Positions 34,930 to 43,945 of a DNA stretch of 50,289 nt are shown piece by piece; position 1 is the stretch's first letter, and each line of letters opens with the position of its first letter. Under the pieces are notes generated by a model. It made no database searches. It worked only from the letters and a program-made list of their open reading frames with translations, and was not told where the DNA came from. The position numbers and the translations under genes were made by a program. Source of the stretch: DASXMX01 sp036794395 (GTDB lineage Bacteria; Planctomycetota; Phycisphaerae; Tepidisphaerales; Tepidisphaeraceae); contig DAIRGS010000008.1 of NCBI GenBank assembly GCA_036794395.1, positions 1 through 50,289 on the forward strand, read 5' to 3'.

Positions 34930-35847
34930 CTACTGCGCCGCCGGCGCGGCTGGCAGCTTCAGGACCATGCCCGGCTTGAGCTTGGTTGAATCGGCGCCGA
35001 TGGTTTGCTTGTTGATCTCGTAGAGCTGTTCCTGTTTATCGCCGTTGCCGTACAGCTTGCGGGTGATCTTGTAGAGGTTGTCGTCTTTTTGAACGACGTA
35101 GGTCTTGCCATCGGCGGCGCTGGTGGCGTCGGCGGCGGCGGCTTTCTCGGTGGCTTTGGCCTTCTCGAGAGGTGGGATCTTCAGGATCGTGCCGGGCTTG
35201 AGCTTCGTGGCGTCGATTCCGGGATTGGCCGTCTCGATGGCCTTGTAGTGCCGGCTTTCGCCATAGACGAGCTTGGAGATCCCCGAAAGGGTCTCGTTGG
35301 GCTGGATCTTGTGCGTGCGGACTGTTTCAGAGGCCGTGCTGGTCGACCGGGGTTCCTGGGTGACAGGAGCCGGAGTGGGATCAGCGAGAGTTGCAGAAGG
35401 ATTCGTGCCAGCCGAATCGCTCGGCGGTGTCGCGTTCTTAGGCGAAGCCGCATCCAACTTCCGGCCCGCGGTCTTGGCGGGCGTTCCGTTGCCGCTGGTT
35501 CCACCGGTGCGGGTGAACTGGTTCTGCGTGGCGCCGGTGCTGGCGAACAGCGCATCCCAGCGATCATCGGCTTTTTCGGCTTCGGCCGGTGGTTTGGGGT
35601 CGCCACCCTTTTCGGTCATCTTGGCGGCGGTGGCGCTGAGCGAGTCCGATGGAGTCGGAACAGTTGGCCTCCCGACGTCAGGCGCCCCTCCATTCACATC
35701 GGCTGAACCATCCGCGTTTCCATTTGCCGTGCCTGGGTCAAAGGCGACCGGTTGTTTGTGATTTCGATGAATCGCCAAAAAGGCGACAATGATGACGGCG
35801 AGTAAAACACCGCCAACGGCAAACCCCATTCTCACATCCCTGCGCAT
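34930..35847 (-). CDS. Membrane-anchored protein with two LysM domains
   Basis: 305 residues. An N-terminal anchor (FAVGGVLLAVIIVAFLAI) is followed by a long low-complexity linker rich in Ala, Pro, Ser and Thr (about 30-175). Two LysM modules bind peptidoglycan or related glycans: THKIQPNETLSGISKLVYGE (about 185-230) and YVVQKDDNLYKITRKLYGNG (about 250-298). No enzyme domain is present. It ends the minus-strand tgt-yajC-secDF cluster, 109 bases after secDF, and may link the translocon region to the cell wall or simply be co-transcribed. Confidence 0.8.
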   Translation of the reverse strand: MRRDVRMGFAVGGVLLAVIIVAFLAIHRNHKQPVAFDPGTANGNADGSADVNGGAPDVGRPTVPTPSDSLSATAAKMTEKGGDPKPPAEAEKADDRWDALFASTGATQNQFTRTGGTSGNGTPAKTAGRKLDAASPKNATPPSDSAGTNPSATLADPTPAPVTQEPRSTSTASETVRTHKIQPNETLSGISKLVYGESRHYKAIETANPGIDATKLKPGTILKIPPLEKAKATEKAAAADATSAADGKTYVVQKDDNLYKITRKLYGNGDKQEQLYEINKQTIGADSTKLKPGMVLKLPAAPAAQ

Positions 35848-35956
35848 AGTGGGCGTCCTTTCCCAAACGGGATAATTGCGAGGGCCTCAACCCTCGATGA
35901 CATGTAATGTGAAACAGACCTGTGCGGCCTGTCATGCAAGCTTCAGCCACAATCCG

Positions 35957-38900
35957 TTAAGCCCCGGATCGCTGCAATCGCGATCGAGATGCCGGCTGGC
36001 TGCCCGCCTCTGCCGGCACTTTGTCATTACCGACCAGAAGGATCGGAGCCGCGATCGCGACAGACGAATAAGTTCCCACCAATATGCCAACCAAAAGCAC
36101 GAATGTAAAGCCATGGATGCCTGGTCCGCCCAGGAAGTACATGATTGCGACCGTAACCGTCGTCGTGCCGGCCGTCAGCAACGTGCGGGACAGAGTCTGG
36201 TTGATCGCATCGTTGATCACCTGACGACTTACGTGCCCATACTTGCCTCGGTTCTCACGAATTCGGTCGAACACGACGATCGTATCGATCATCGAGTAGC
36301 CCATGATCGTGAGAATGCCCGCGACAACCGTCAGGTTGATCCGGAACGGCTCAATCTGCAACACGTGCCGGAACAGCGGGATATCCGCCAGGTAATGGGC
36401 AAATCCAAGGGCCGCGATGGTAAACACCGTGTCGTGAAGCAATGCGATTGCAGTGGCGGTACCGTACTTGAGATTGCCGAAGCGCACCCAGATGTAAACC
36501 ATGATGACGGCAATCGACATTCCCAGCGCCAGCAGCGCGCTGGTCTGTGCATCGCCGGCGACCTGTGCGTCAAAGTTCCGCACTTCCTTGAGCTGAGCAG
36601 GCCGGTCAACCCCTTCCACAACTGTCTTCCAGAGCGGGGCGGCAAACAGTTCGTCGGTTTGGCGGCGGTCTTTTTCGTTGTCGTAGTTGACGTTGGGATC
36701 TTTCGAAAGCACGATCGCCAGGCTGGTTGCCTTACCGGGACCGCGCGGGGATTCCACCGTGAACGCGTGCCGCTCGCCGCTGGAGCCGCCGGCGTTCTGG
36801 AGGAACTGCCGGTTGATTCGGTCAGCGATCTGAGCCGCTGTCAGCGGCGGATCGAGGTGATTCAAGACGATCGCAACGCCGCCCTTGTAATCTCCCCAAT
36901 TATCAGGTCGGAAAGTCTGCCCATCAGGTCCGAGCGGCCAGGTGGCGTTATCAAGAACCGGAATCACCTCCTTGCCCAGCACCTCCTCAATTTTGGGAGC
37001 GTTGCCGCCGGGGCCCGCGCCGTCGAAGGTCGAGGGTAGTTCGAGCTTCAAATCCTTCTGGAGCGTGGCCATGACCGCATCGCGAACCGCAACCGCACTG
37101 GTGCTCGGCGTCAGCAGGTCGAATGACTCATACTTATTGCCATCCACGGGCGTACCGAGCGCGACGGGATTGGCCTGCTTCAATTCCTCTCGACCCGAGT
37201 TTTGCAGCATGCCGATCAGCTCGTCCTTCGACTTCGGATGATTCAAATCGAACTGCACCGACGTCCCACCGGCGAACTCGATGTCGAACATCTGCCGCTG
37301 GTGAACCTTGACGAAGAACAGAACCAGGCCGATCCCGACGAAGATGATGCTGAACGTGTAGAAGATCCAGGCTTTGCTCATCCAGTCCCAATGCGGGCGA
37401 AGGGCTTTATCCAGTTTGGGAATGCTGAGCGGCAAGCTGTTGAGGTTTCGCACCCCAAACTTGTCGACCAGGATGGCGAAAATGGTTTGCGTGACGAACA
37501 GGGCCGTGAACAAGCTGGCCAGGATGCCGATCACCAGCGTGATGCCGAAGCCTTTTACTTCTTCGGTGCCGAACCAGATCAGGAACAATGAGGTGATGAA
37601 GGTGGTTGCGTTGGAGTCGAGAATGGCCGAGCGTGCTTTATCGTAAGCGTTTCGCAGCGCCATGCGGAGCGAAAGCCCGCGATGCTGTTCTTCGCGTAGT
37701 CGCTCGAAAATCAGCACGTTTGCGTCGACAGCCGTGCCCACCGACAGCACGATGCCCGCGATGCTGGGCAGCGTAAAGGTTGCCTGAAGCGCGCCCATCA
37801 CACCGAGCACGATGAGCAGGTTCATGATGACCGCGAAGAAGGCGACCATTCCGGCCACGTAGTAATAGCTGATCAGGAATACCCCAACGACCACCACGCC
37901 CACCGCGCACGCGACCAAGCCGTGCACCAGGTTGACCCGGCCCAGCTCGGCTTCAACGTGCCGTTCGCTGATCGGCTCGTCCTCAAGCTGGGCGGGCAGT
38001 GAACCGGCGCTGAGAGTGCTGACCAGATAATCCAGTTCGGTTCGGGTGAAACCGTCGCGGCCGCCATTGATGGTGCCGCGCGCCGTGATCATGCTTTGGA
38101 TCGTCGGAGCGCTGATCACTTTGTCATCCAGCACAACCGACAGTGGCTTTTGGAGGTTGTTGCTGGTCAGCGTGCCAAAATCTGATGCGCCTTGCGGATC
38201 GAATGCAAACCCGACCACCTCTTCGCCGGTGGGCGATTGCTCGGGTGCAGCTTCGGTCAGCGCCCAATGCTTCTGTCCTTCGCGATGATCCAGCGAACGG
38301 CCTGCATCAATCCACGAGAGAATGTAAGTCTTGTTGCGATAGGTCGCCGTCATGCCCGGCGGACGCTGGGCGAGATCGCTGTTCGGGTCGATCTGAAACC
38401 ACCGCATGTCGTCGCCACTGCGAACGCCGGGGCCCGGCCCGTCGGGTTTAAGCCGATCGAGCATTGCGGAGACTTTATCGGGTGCTTCGTTCCGTTGAAC
38501 GAGGATATGGAATTCGAGCACGCCCGACCCGCGAAGCTTGCGCTTCAGATCGGTCGTGTCGTCAAGCTTGTCGCGCACTTTGTCATAACCATCGAATGCC
38601 GCGGCATACTCATTCAGCGCCGCAAGCCGAGCCGGAAATCCAGCCGCGTCCTTCTGGGCCGCGGCCAGACCGCTCTTGCGAGTCGCACTGTCCGAAAGCT
38701 CTTCGCGCAGCCGGTTGAGAGTGATATTGGTGGCCAGAAGCTCAGCCTTAAGCTGCTCATACTGCTGGCGAATCTTTGCTTCATCGAGCGGATTGCGCTG
38801 GGCGATGGGCTTGGCGGCCAGGGCTTGGGATTGGTCGTAAACTTCCGCCAGACGCTTAAGAGTTTGGAGGCGCGCCGGGTTGCCGGCGGCGATCTTGTCG

Positions 38901-39364
38901 AATTCGGCGCGGGTATGGCCGTTCTTCTGTTCGACGGCATCAATCGCTTCTGCAACCGATGCGTTGGTTTTCTCAAGCTTCTGTTCGGCGGCCAGAAGCT
39001 GATCCTGCTTTTCGCGGGCCTCGGCGCCGCTGGTTCCGCTGCTGGACATCTGAATCTCAAGGCGATCGGCGCCCTCCGGCCGCCAGATCAGATTCATCAG
39101 CCCATGCGGATCGACGCGCTTTTTAAGGACCTCGGCCACCTTCGTCGCAAGCTGCGCGTCGCGAGGAGCGCCGGGCGCAACCTTGATCTGGTAGACCAGG
39201 CTGGTGCCGCCCACCATGTCGATGCCAGGCTTCAGGTTGACCCACTGGTCAATCGGCTTGCTTGGATGAATCAGCTTTTGCAGGACCGGGGAAAAGATCG
39301 CGGCCAACGATCCGAACAGCACGATCGCGATCGTGAGTACGCGGCCGGAATAGTTCTGAGGCAT
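35957..39364 (-). CDS. secDF: Fused protein translocase SecD-SecF
   Basis: 1,135 residues. The ATG at 39364 is preferred over GTG at 39388 because AAGGAC lies 7 bases upstream. The SecD half begins with LKPGIDMVGGTSLVYQI, has a P1 domain enlarged by a helical coiled-coil insert of about 150 residues (for example KQDQLLAAEQKLEKTNASVA), and membrane helices after LSAGSLPAQL. It closes with the motif GTAVDANVLIFERLREE. The SecF half starts near residue 700 with FDIEFAGGTSVQFDL and has GYSMIDTIVVFDRIREN. SecDF uses the proton gradient to pull secreted proteins through SecYEG. It lies 78 bases after yajC, with which it acts. Confidence 0.95.
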   Translation of the reverse strand: MPQNYSGRVLTIAIVLFGSLAAIFSPVLQKLIHPSKPIDQWVNLKPGIDMVGGTSLVYQIKVAPGAPRDAQLATKVAEVLKKRVDPHGLMNLIWRPEGADRLEIQMSSSGTSGAEAREKQDQLLAAEQKLEKTNASVAEAIDAVEQKNGHTRAEFDKIAAGNPARLQTLKRLAEVYDQSQALAAKPIAQRNPLDEAKIRQQYEQLKAELLATNITLNRLREELSDSATRKSGLAAAQKDAAGFPARLAALNEYAAAFDGYDKVRDKLDDTTDLKRKLRGSGVLEFHILVQRNEAPDKVSAMLDRLKPDGPGPGVRSGDDMRWFQIDPNSDLAQRPPGMTATYRNKTYILSWIDAGRSLDHREGQKHWALTEAAPEQSPTGEEVVGFAFDPQGASDFGTLTSNNLQKPLSVVLDDKVISAPTIQSMITARGTINGGRDGFTRTELDYLVSTLSAGSLPAQLEDEPISERHVEAELGRVNLVHGLVACAVGVVVVGVFLISYYYVAGMVAFFAVIMNLLIVLGVMGALQATFTLPSIAGIVLSVGTAVDANVLIFERLREEQHRGLSLRMALRNAYDKARSAILDSNATTFITSLFLIWFGTEEVKGFGITLVIGILASLFTALFVTQTIFAILVDKFGVRNLNSLPLSIPKLDKALRPHWDWMSKAWIFYTFSIIFVGIGLVLFFVKVHQRQMFDIEFAGGTSVQFDLNHPKSKDELIGMLQNSGREELKQANPVALGTPVDGNKYESFDLLTPSTSAVAVRDAVMATLQKDLKLELPSTFDGAGPGGNAPKIEEVLGKEVIPVLDNATWPLGPDGQTFRPDNWGDYKGGVAIVLNHLDPPLTAAQIADRINRQFLQNAGGSSGERHAFTVESPRGPGKATSLAIVLSKDPNVNYDNEKDRRQTDELFAAPLWKTVVEGVDRPAQLKEVRNFDAQVAGDAQTSALLALGMSIAVIMVYIWVRFGNLKYGTATAIALLHDTVFTIAALGFAHYLADIPLFRHVLQIEPFRINLTVVAGILTIMGYSMIDTIVVFDRIRENRGKYGHVSRQVINDAINQTLSRTLLTAGTTTVTVAIMYFLGGPGIHGFTFVLLVGILVGTYSSVAIAAPILLVGNDKVPAEAGSQPASRSRLQRSGA

Positions 39365-39442
39365 GAGGTACGTCCTTATCGCTGACACGTCAGAAACGCC
39401 GTCCCAACTCGTGATACGCTGGAGACGGCGAATGCTTTGAAG

Positions 39443-39799
39443 TTACTTGGTTGCCGGGGTCTTGCTGTCTTCGGCGGTGACCTTGGCGATGGCGCTGCGG
39501 GCGAACCAGATCTTGGTGTTGGAGGATTCATCGACCTTGACCAGCACGCGATCTTCGCGCGGATCGACGACTTTGCCGATGACGCCGCCGATGGTCTGAA
39601 CCTCGTCGCCGCGTTTCATGTTGGTGAGCATGAGTTGGCGGGATTTGTCCTGTTTGCGCTTGGGCATGATCATCGTGATGTACATCACCACGAGGAACAT
39701 GATGATGAGGGGAAACGGCCCATGCGTGAGGGTATAGAGCATGCTGGTATCGCCGGCAGGGGGGGCGGTCTGTGTTGTCTGAGCCAGAAGTTCGATCAC
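39443..39799 (-). CDS. yajC: Preprotein translocase subunit YajC
   Basis: 118 residues if the GTG at 39799 (preceded by GAAAGGA) is the start; the upstream ORF from 39880 overlaps the tgt end and is less likely. A single membrane helix (PLIIMFLVVMYITMIMP) precedes the typical YajC region (KRKQDKSRQLMLTNMKRGDE, then VQTIGGVIGKVV). YajC joins SecDF at the translocon. It is the usual gene between tgt and secD in bacteria, and this order is kept here. Confidence 0.92.
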   Translation of the reverse strand: MIELLAQTTQTAPPAGDTSMLYTLTHGPFPLIIMFLVVMYITMIMPKRKQDKSRQLMLTNMKRGDEVQTIGGVIGKVVDPREDRVLVKVDESSNTKIWFARSAIAKVTAEDSKTPATK

Positions 39800-39869
39800 G
39801 GTTGCGTCTGTCCTTTCAAGGTGGTCGTACGGCGATGCGTTTTTACGAGCAATTCGTTGCCCCGCGGGC

Positions 39870-41021
39870 TCAGCTTTCAATCGCCGCCGGCGGATCTACC
39901 GCGGCAGCGCCGAGGGCGCAGCGGGGATCAGTTTGCCGGAACTGGCCAAACGTACCTGCCGCTATCGCCCGACGGATATCCTCCATCAGCCGCTGGTAGA
40001 ACCGCGTATTATGCAACGAAACCAGGATCGGGCCAAGCATCTCGGATGCGAAAAAGAAATGCCGGATCGATCCGCGTGAAAAAGTCCGGCAGGCATAGCA
40101 GTCGCAGCCTTCCTCCAAAGGCCCTTTATCCTCGCGAAAACGGCTGTTTTTGATGCGAATCGGGCCAGCCGCGGTAAACGCATAAGCATTGCGGCCATTG
40201 CGGGTTGGCATCACGCAATCAAACATATCAATCCCAGCGGCCACGGCGGCAACGATATCCTTTGGGAAGCCAACACCCATCAAATATCGAGGTTTATTGG
40301 ACGGCAATAAGGGCGTTGTGGCATCCAGCACCTTCACCATCGCCTCAAAACCCTCGCCGACGGCTAAGCCGCCCAGCGCGTAGCCGGGGAAGTCGAGGTC
40401 AATTAGTTTTTGCGCGCAACTGGCGCGGAGATCGAGATCGGATCCGCCTTGAACGATGCCAAACAGGGACTGATCATCGGGCCGGGCGTGCGCCTGCTTG
40501 CACATTTCCGCCCAGCGCAACGTTCGATCGATGGCTTCGAGGTGATATGCGTGCGGCGCATCGGCGCGCGGGCATTCATCGAAGGCCATGATGATGTCTG
40601 CGCCGAGGTCGTTCTGAACCTCGATGCTTTTTTGCGGCGTCAGGTGAACCGTGTTACCGTCGACATGGGATTTGAAGGTGACGCCTTCGTCAGTGATTTT
40701 GTTCACATCGGACAGGCTGAAGACCTGGTAGCCGCCTGAGTCGGTGAGAATGGAAGCCGGCCAGGCCATGAACCTATGGAGATCGCCCAAGGCGGCGACG
40801 GTTTTTGCGCCAGGCCGGAGCATGAGGTGATATGTGTTGCCCAGAATGATCTTGGCACCCTCTTTGGCGAGGGCATCTGGAAGCAGGCCTTTGACGGTAC
40901 CTTGAGTGCCGACGGGCATGAAAACGGGCGTTTCGAAGGAGCCGTGGCGCGTGGTGATGCGGGTGTGGCGGGCCTGGCCTTCGGTGGCAAGGAGGTCTTG
41001 TTTTAGCGGGGAATTTGGCAT
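39870..41021 (-). CDS. tgt: tRNA-guanine transglycosylase (queuine synthesis)
   Basis: 383 residues from the ATG at 41021 (MPNSPLKQDLLATEGQ). It swaps G34 of tRNAs for Asp, Asn, His and Tyr for preQ1. The active-site Asp is in ILTDSGGYQVFSL, the nucleophile in MFDCVMPTRNGRNA. Zinc binding is by CDCYACRTFSRGSIRH near residue 310. FDECPRADAP and GIVQGGSDLDLR are further family signatures. It is the first gene of the tgt-yajC-secDF cluster. A longer frame from 41063 is rejected; its first 14 residues are not typical. Confidence 0.94.
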   Translation of the reverse strand: MPNSPLKQDLLATEGQARHTRITTRHGSFETPVFMPVGTQGTVKGLLPDALAKEGAKIILGNTYHLMLRPGAKTVAALGDLHRFMAWPASILTDSGGYQVFSLSDVNKITDEGVTFKSHVDGNTVHLTPQKSIEVQNDLGADIIMAFDECPRADAPHAYHLEAIDRTLRWAEMCKQAHARPDDQSLFGIVQGGSDLDLRASCAQKLIDLDFPGYALGGLAVGEGFEAMVKVLDATTPLLPSNKPRYLMGVGFPKDIVAAVAAGIDMFDCVMPTRNGRNAYAFTAAGPIRIKNSRFREDKGPLEEGCDCYACRTFSRGSIRHFFFASEMLGPILVSLHNTRFYQRLMEDIRRAIAAGTFGQFRQTDPRCALGAAAVDPPAAIES

Positions 41022-41040
41022 TTTGCGTCGTTCGACAATC

Positions 41041-41105
41041 GCCCTCACCCCGGCCCTCTCCACTTCGACACGCTCAGTGCAGGCCGGAGGGAGAGGGGGA
41101 AAGAG
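41041..41105. repeat. CCCTCACCCCGGCCCTCTCC-type repeat
   Basis: A GC-rich unit whose ends (CCCTCTCC and GGGAGAGGGGG) can pair around CACTTCGACACGCTCAGTGC. Close copies occur at 43708-43770 and, shortened, at 49097-49135. It lies between tgt and the HAD gene. Confidence 0.65.
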
Positions 41106-41116
41106 GGTGCCTTGAC

Positions 41117-41758
41117 TCAGGGGAGAGATTGTATGTGTTGGGTGGCGTCGGTGAGGTTTTGGGCGATGTAGTCTACGAAGGAGAAGTCCTGGTCGCGGGT
41201 GTAAGTGGATGGGACGGCGATGGTGTATGCGCCGGAGCGCTTGCCGGCCAATGCGCCGTTGGACGAGTCTTCGAGGACGATGGAATTGGATGGAAGCACA
41301 TCCAGTTTTGACATGGCCTTGAGGTAGATTTCTGGATCGGGTTTTCCATTTGTGACGTCGTCGGAGGTTTGGATCACTTGGAAGTAATGGCGGAGTTGGA
41401 GCTTAGCCATGACGACATCGACGATGTATTTCGGGGCGCTGGTGGCGATGGCGAGGGGATGGGATTTGTGGAGGGTTTTGAGGGTTAAGTCGAGGCCGGG
41501 CATGAGATCAATGCCTTGTTCGAGAACACCCAGAACGCGGGCTTCGCGGAGTCGTAAGAGGTTTTCGGGCGGCTCGGTGATGCCGAGGGTTTGCGCGAAA
41601 AGGGCGATGGATTCGAGGGGTTTGCGGCCCATCATTCGGCCGAGCGTTTCGTCGGAGACGACTTTGCCGAATTCGCGGGCGATTTGGCGGCCGGCTTCCC
41701 AATAGACCTTTTCGGAGTCAATCATCAGGCCGTCCATATCGAAGATCACTGCACGCAT
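41117..41758 (-). CDS. HAD family phosphatase (beta-phosphoglucomutase-like subgroup)
   Basis: 214 residues from the ATG at 41758. Motif I is IFDMDGLMIDSE with the nucleophile and acid/base Asp, motif II is AIATSAPK, and motif IV is VLEDSSNGALAGKRSG. The helical cap (KVYWEAGRQIAREFG) fits subclass IA enzymes acting on small phosphates such as sugar phosphates. The substrate is not known. It is divergent from the BMC operon with a 260-base gap and could serve it, for example on a sugar phosphate, but it may also belong to general metabolism. Confidence 0.85.
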   Translation of the reverse strand: MRAVIFDMDGLMIDSEKVYWEAGRQIAREFGKVVSDETLGRMMGRKPLESIALFAQTLGITEPPENLLRLREARVLGVLEQGIDLMPGLDLTLKTLHKSHPLAIATSAPKYIVDVVMAKLQLRHYFQVIQTSDDVTNGKPDPEIYLKAMSKLDVLPSNSIVLEDSSNGALAGKRSGAYTIAVPSTYTRDQDFSFVDYIAQNLTDATQHIQSLP

Positions 41759-41895
41759 TTGGGGGAGAATAGCGGTGTTGGAGCGGCGGATCAAAGCTGG
41801 GTCGCAAGCTGGGGTTTGGGGAATGGAAGGTATTGGGAGATATGGCAAGTTGGCTTCCGAGGAAGCGATTCGGTGATGTGACAGATGGGACGGAA

Positions 41896-41919
41896 CGTGA
41901 CAAATCTCGCCCTGTCACG
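41896..41919. promoter_or_regulatory. Candidate operator upstream of the BMC operon
   Basis: CGTGACA (41896-41902) and TGTCACG (41913-41919) form an inverted repeat with a 10-base spacer. A further GTGACA is at 41878-41883. A second pair, TTCCAT at 41938 and ATGGAA at 41981, flanks the promoter. A regulator of the operon could bind here; none is encoded in the window. Confidence 0.35.
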
Positions 41920-41969
41920 CGCCACTTGTTCAGATGATTCCATAACTTATCATAATTTTCCATGTTTAT

Positions 41970-41998
41970 TTGACAGAATGATGGAATATCGTCACAAT
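41970..41998 (+). promoter_or_regulatory. Sigma-70-type promoter of the BMC operon
   Basis: TTGACA (41970-41975), a 17-base spacer and CACAAT (41993-41998) make a good match to -35/-10. It places the start of transcription near 42005, only about a dozen bases before the pduL ATG at 42018. Confidence 0.55.
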
Positions 41999-42017
41999 AG
42001 ATTCCAAGAAACGGCAC

Positions 42018-42731
42018 ATGCTTCTACAAGATTCCACACAATTAAAGCGTTCGGACGTTGAAACCCTGGTGCGTGAGGTGTTGCTTCAGCGCTTGCGTGG
42101 GGCGACCCCCCCGCCATCGCGCGAGAAGCATGCGCGGACTCCGGGGGCGGGCGGGGCGCCGAATGCGCTGGTGGTGAATGTGTCGGCGCGGCACATGCAC
42201 GTGACGCCGGCTGATTTGGAAGTGCTGTTTGGCGCGGGGGCGAAGCTGACTAAGCTCAAGGATTTGTATCAGGAAGGCGAGTTTGCTTCGGAGCAGCTTG
42301 TGACATTGGTAGGGCCGCGGCAGCGGATCATTCCGAACGTGCGGATTTTGGGGCCGGTGCGGAATTACACGCAGGTGGAGTTGAGCTATACCGACGGGGT
42401 TTATCTGGGGATTGATTTGCCATTGCGGATCAGCGGGAACCACGAGGGGACGCCGGGCGTGACGATTCTGGGGCCGAAGGGGGCGATCTCGATCAACAAG
42501 GGCGTTATCCGAGCCGAGCGGCATGTCCACATGAGTGAGGCGGACATGGCGTTTTACGGGGTGAAGGATGGGGGCCAGATGAAATTGAGAATTGATGGGC
42601 CGTGCGGGATGACGTTCGACCGGGTGCGGGTGCGGTATCACCCGAAGGTCGTGCTTGAGGTGCATATCGATACGGATGAGGGGAATGCGTGTGATCTGGA
42701 GAGTGCTACGCATATGGAATTGAGTAAGTGA
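42018..42731 (+). CDS. pduL: Phosphate acyltransferase PduL
   Basis: 237 residues. PduL converts acyl-CoA and phosphate to acyl-phosphate, recycling CoA inside the microcompartment. Two PduL domains are visible with the zinc-binding SARHMHVT (about residue 57) and AERHVHMSEADM (about residue 172); VEVHID-like LEVHIDTDEGNAC is near the C-terminus. The N-terminal helix SDVETLVREVLLQRL is amphipathic and fits an encapsulation peptide. It is the first gene of the operon. With the acylating aldehyde dehydrogenase and acetate kinase it forms the energy-yielding branch (lactoyl- or propionyl-type). Confidence 0.93.
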   Translation: MLLQDSTQLKRSDVETLVREVLLQRLRGATPPPSREKHARTPGAGGAPNALVVNVSARHMHVTPADLEVLFGAGAKLTKLKDLYQEGEFASEQLVTLVGPRQRIIPNVRILGPVRNYTQVELSYTDGVYLGIDLPLRISGNHEGTPGVTILGPKGAISINKGVIRAERHVHMSEADMAFYGVKDGGQMKLRIDGPCGMTFDRVRVRYHPKVVLEVHIDTDEGNACDLESATHMELSK

Positions 42732-42765
42732 TTGTCAATTGTCAATTGTCAGTTGTTAGTTGTCA
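42731..42765. repeat. Heptanucleotide repeat (RTTGTCA)5
   Basis: Five tandem 7-base units, ATTGTCA x3, GTTGTTA, GTTGTCA, starting at the final base of pduL. GTTGTCA is the reverse complement of TGACAAC, the unit at 45112 and 47731. It lies about 40 bases before the BMC-H start at 42805. Confidence 0.8.
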
Positions 42766-42804
42766 GTGGTGAATGGTGGGCTTGGTCGTTGAAAGGAACA
42801 TTTT

Positions 42805-43122
42805 ATGGCAAGTGAAGCACTGGGATTGTTGGAGACTAAGGGGCTTGTGGCATTGATGGAGGGGAGCGACGCGATGCTCAAGAGCGCCAATGTGGAAATG
42901 ATTGGATGGGACAAGTGCGGAAGCGGGATGGTGACCGCGTTTGTGAAGGGCGACGTCGCGGCTGTGAAGGCGGCGGTGGACGCCGGGGCGGAAGCCGCGG
43001 GTCGGATCGGAACGGTGATCAGCGTGCATGTGATCGCCCGGCCGCACGATGACCTGGGCGGGATGATGCCGAAGGCGAAGAAGCCGGCCGTGGCGGCGGC
43101 TGCGGCGCCGGTACGGAAGTAG
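42805..43122 (+). CDS. BMC-H shell protein 1
   Basis: 105 residues, one BMC domain (pfam BMC, hexamer forming) with MASEALGLLETKGLVALMEG and GDVAAVKAAVDAGAEAAGRI. Residues 90-105 are an Ala/Pro/Lys-rich tail (KAKKPAVAAAAAPVRK). Hexamers tile the flat facets of the shell, and the pore region (residues near KCGSGMV) lets substrates through. A ribosome site GAAAGGA lies upstream. Confidence 0.95.
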   Translation: MASEALGLLETKGLVALMEGSDAMLKSANVEMIGWDKCGSGMVTAFVKGDVAAVKAAVDAGAEAAGRIGTVISVHVIARPHDDLGGMMPKAKKPAVAAAAAPVRK

Positions 43123-43140
43123 ATTGTCGAAGAGAATACT

Positions 43141-43293
43141 GGCACAGAGACCACAGAGTACGCAGAGAGCACAGAGGAAGATGAGAAGAATTGGCGGCTG
43201 CGGAATGGCACGGATCGAAAAAGATACGATGTCGAATGGGCTTACCTCTTCGCTTTCTTCTCTGTGCTCTCTGTGTCCTCTGTGATCTCTGTG
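43141..43293. repeat. CACAGAG-type inverted repeat before BMC-H 2
   Basis: Left (about 43141-43180) and right (about 43257-43293) arms of GCACAGAGACCACAGAG-type 9-base units pair imperfectly over nearly 40 bp. It fills the gap between the first two shell genes. Confidence 0.6.
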
Positions 43294-43317
43294 CAACGAA
43301 TTTAATTGGAGAACGCG

Positions 43318-43644
43318 ATGGCAGATCAGGAAAACAGCGGGCGGAACGGGGCTTATGGGAATGCGATTGGGCTCATTGAGACCAAGGGTTGGGTGGGGTC
43401 GGTTGAGGCGGCGGATGCGATGTGCAAGGCGGCCAATGTTGAGATCATCAAGACGATCCAGATTGGCGGCGCGTTTGTAACCACGATCGTACGCGGCGAT
43501 GTGGGTAGCGTGCGGGCGGCTGTTGATGCTGGCGCGGAGGCTGCTGGGCGAGTTGGGGAGTTGGTGGCTTCGCATGTGATTGCTCGGCCGCATCCGGAAT
43601 TGCTCGCGGGATATGGGGCGGGTGGGGGTGGATCGGCTTTGTAG
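43318..43644 (+). CDS. BMC-H shell protein 2
   Basis: 108 residues from the ATG at 43318, after TGGAG. The N-terminal extension (MADQENSGRNGAYG) is longer than in the other two. The BMC fold shows AIGLIETKGWVGSVEAADAM and GDVGSVRAAVDAGAEAAGRV; the pore segment is KTIQIGGAFV. The glycine-rich tail (GYGAGGGGSAL) is likely flexible. It would form facet hexamers with BMC-H 1 and 3. Confidence 0.95.
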   Translation: MADQENSGRNGAYGNAIGLIETKGWVGSVEAADAMCKAANVEIIKTIQIGGAFVTTIVRGDVGSVRAAVDAGAEAAGRVGELVASHVIARPHPELLAGYGAGGGGSAL

Positions 43645-43707
43645 GGATTGCTGAATGCTGATTGCTGAATGAAATGCTCGGCGGGTGAAAGGTGCTTGGA
43701 ATTCGCC

Positions 43708-43770
43708 CTCACCCCGGCCCTCTCCACTTCGACCAGGCTCAGTGCAGGCCGGAGGGAGAGGGGGAAAGAG
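43708..43770. repeat. Second copy of the CCCTCACCCCGGCC repeat
   Basis: Closely matches 41041-41105 and lies in the gap between BMC-H 2 and ackA (43645-43945), where no gene is supported. Confidence 0.65.
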
Positions 43771-43945
43771 GGCGCGCGGATTTTGGAGAGTTGGTGGAGA
43801 GGCGAATTACGTGTTTCGAATTACGTATTACGTATTTCTTCCTGCCGACCGCCCACTGCGGACTGTCGACTCTTTTCTGCCCGCTGCATGCTGAACCGTG
43901 AACGGGAGAGGGCGGACACGGGGGTCCGCCCCTACGAACTGAACC

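Noticed and set aside
41718..42017. 99-residue minus-strand ORF across the BMC promoter region
   Set aside because: It overlaps the HAD gene start and the promoter, and its sequence is not protein-like.
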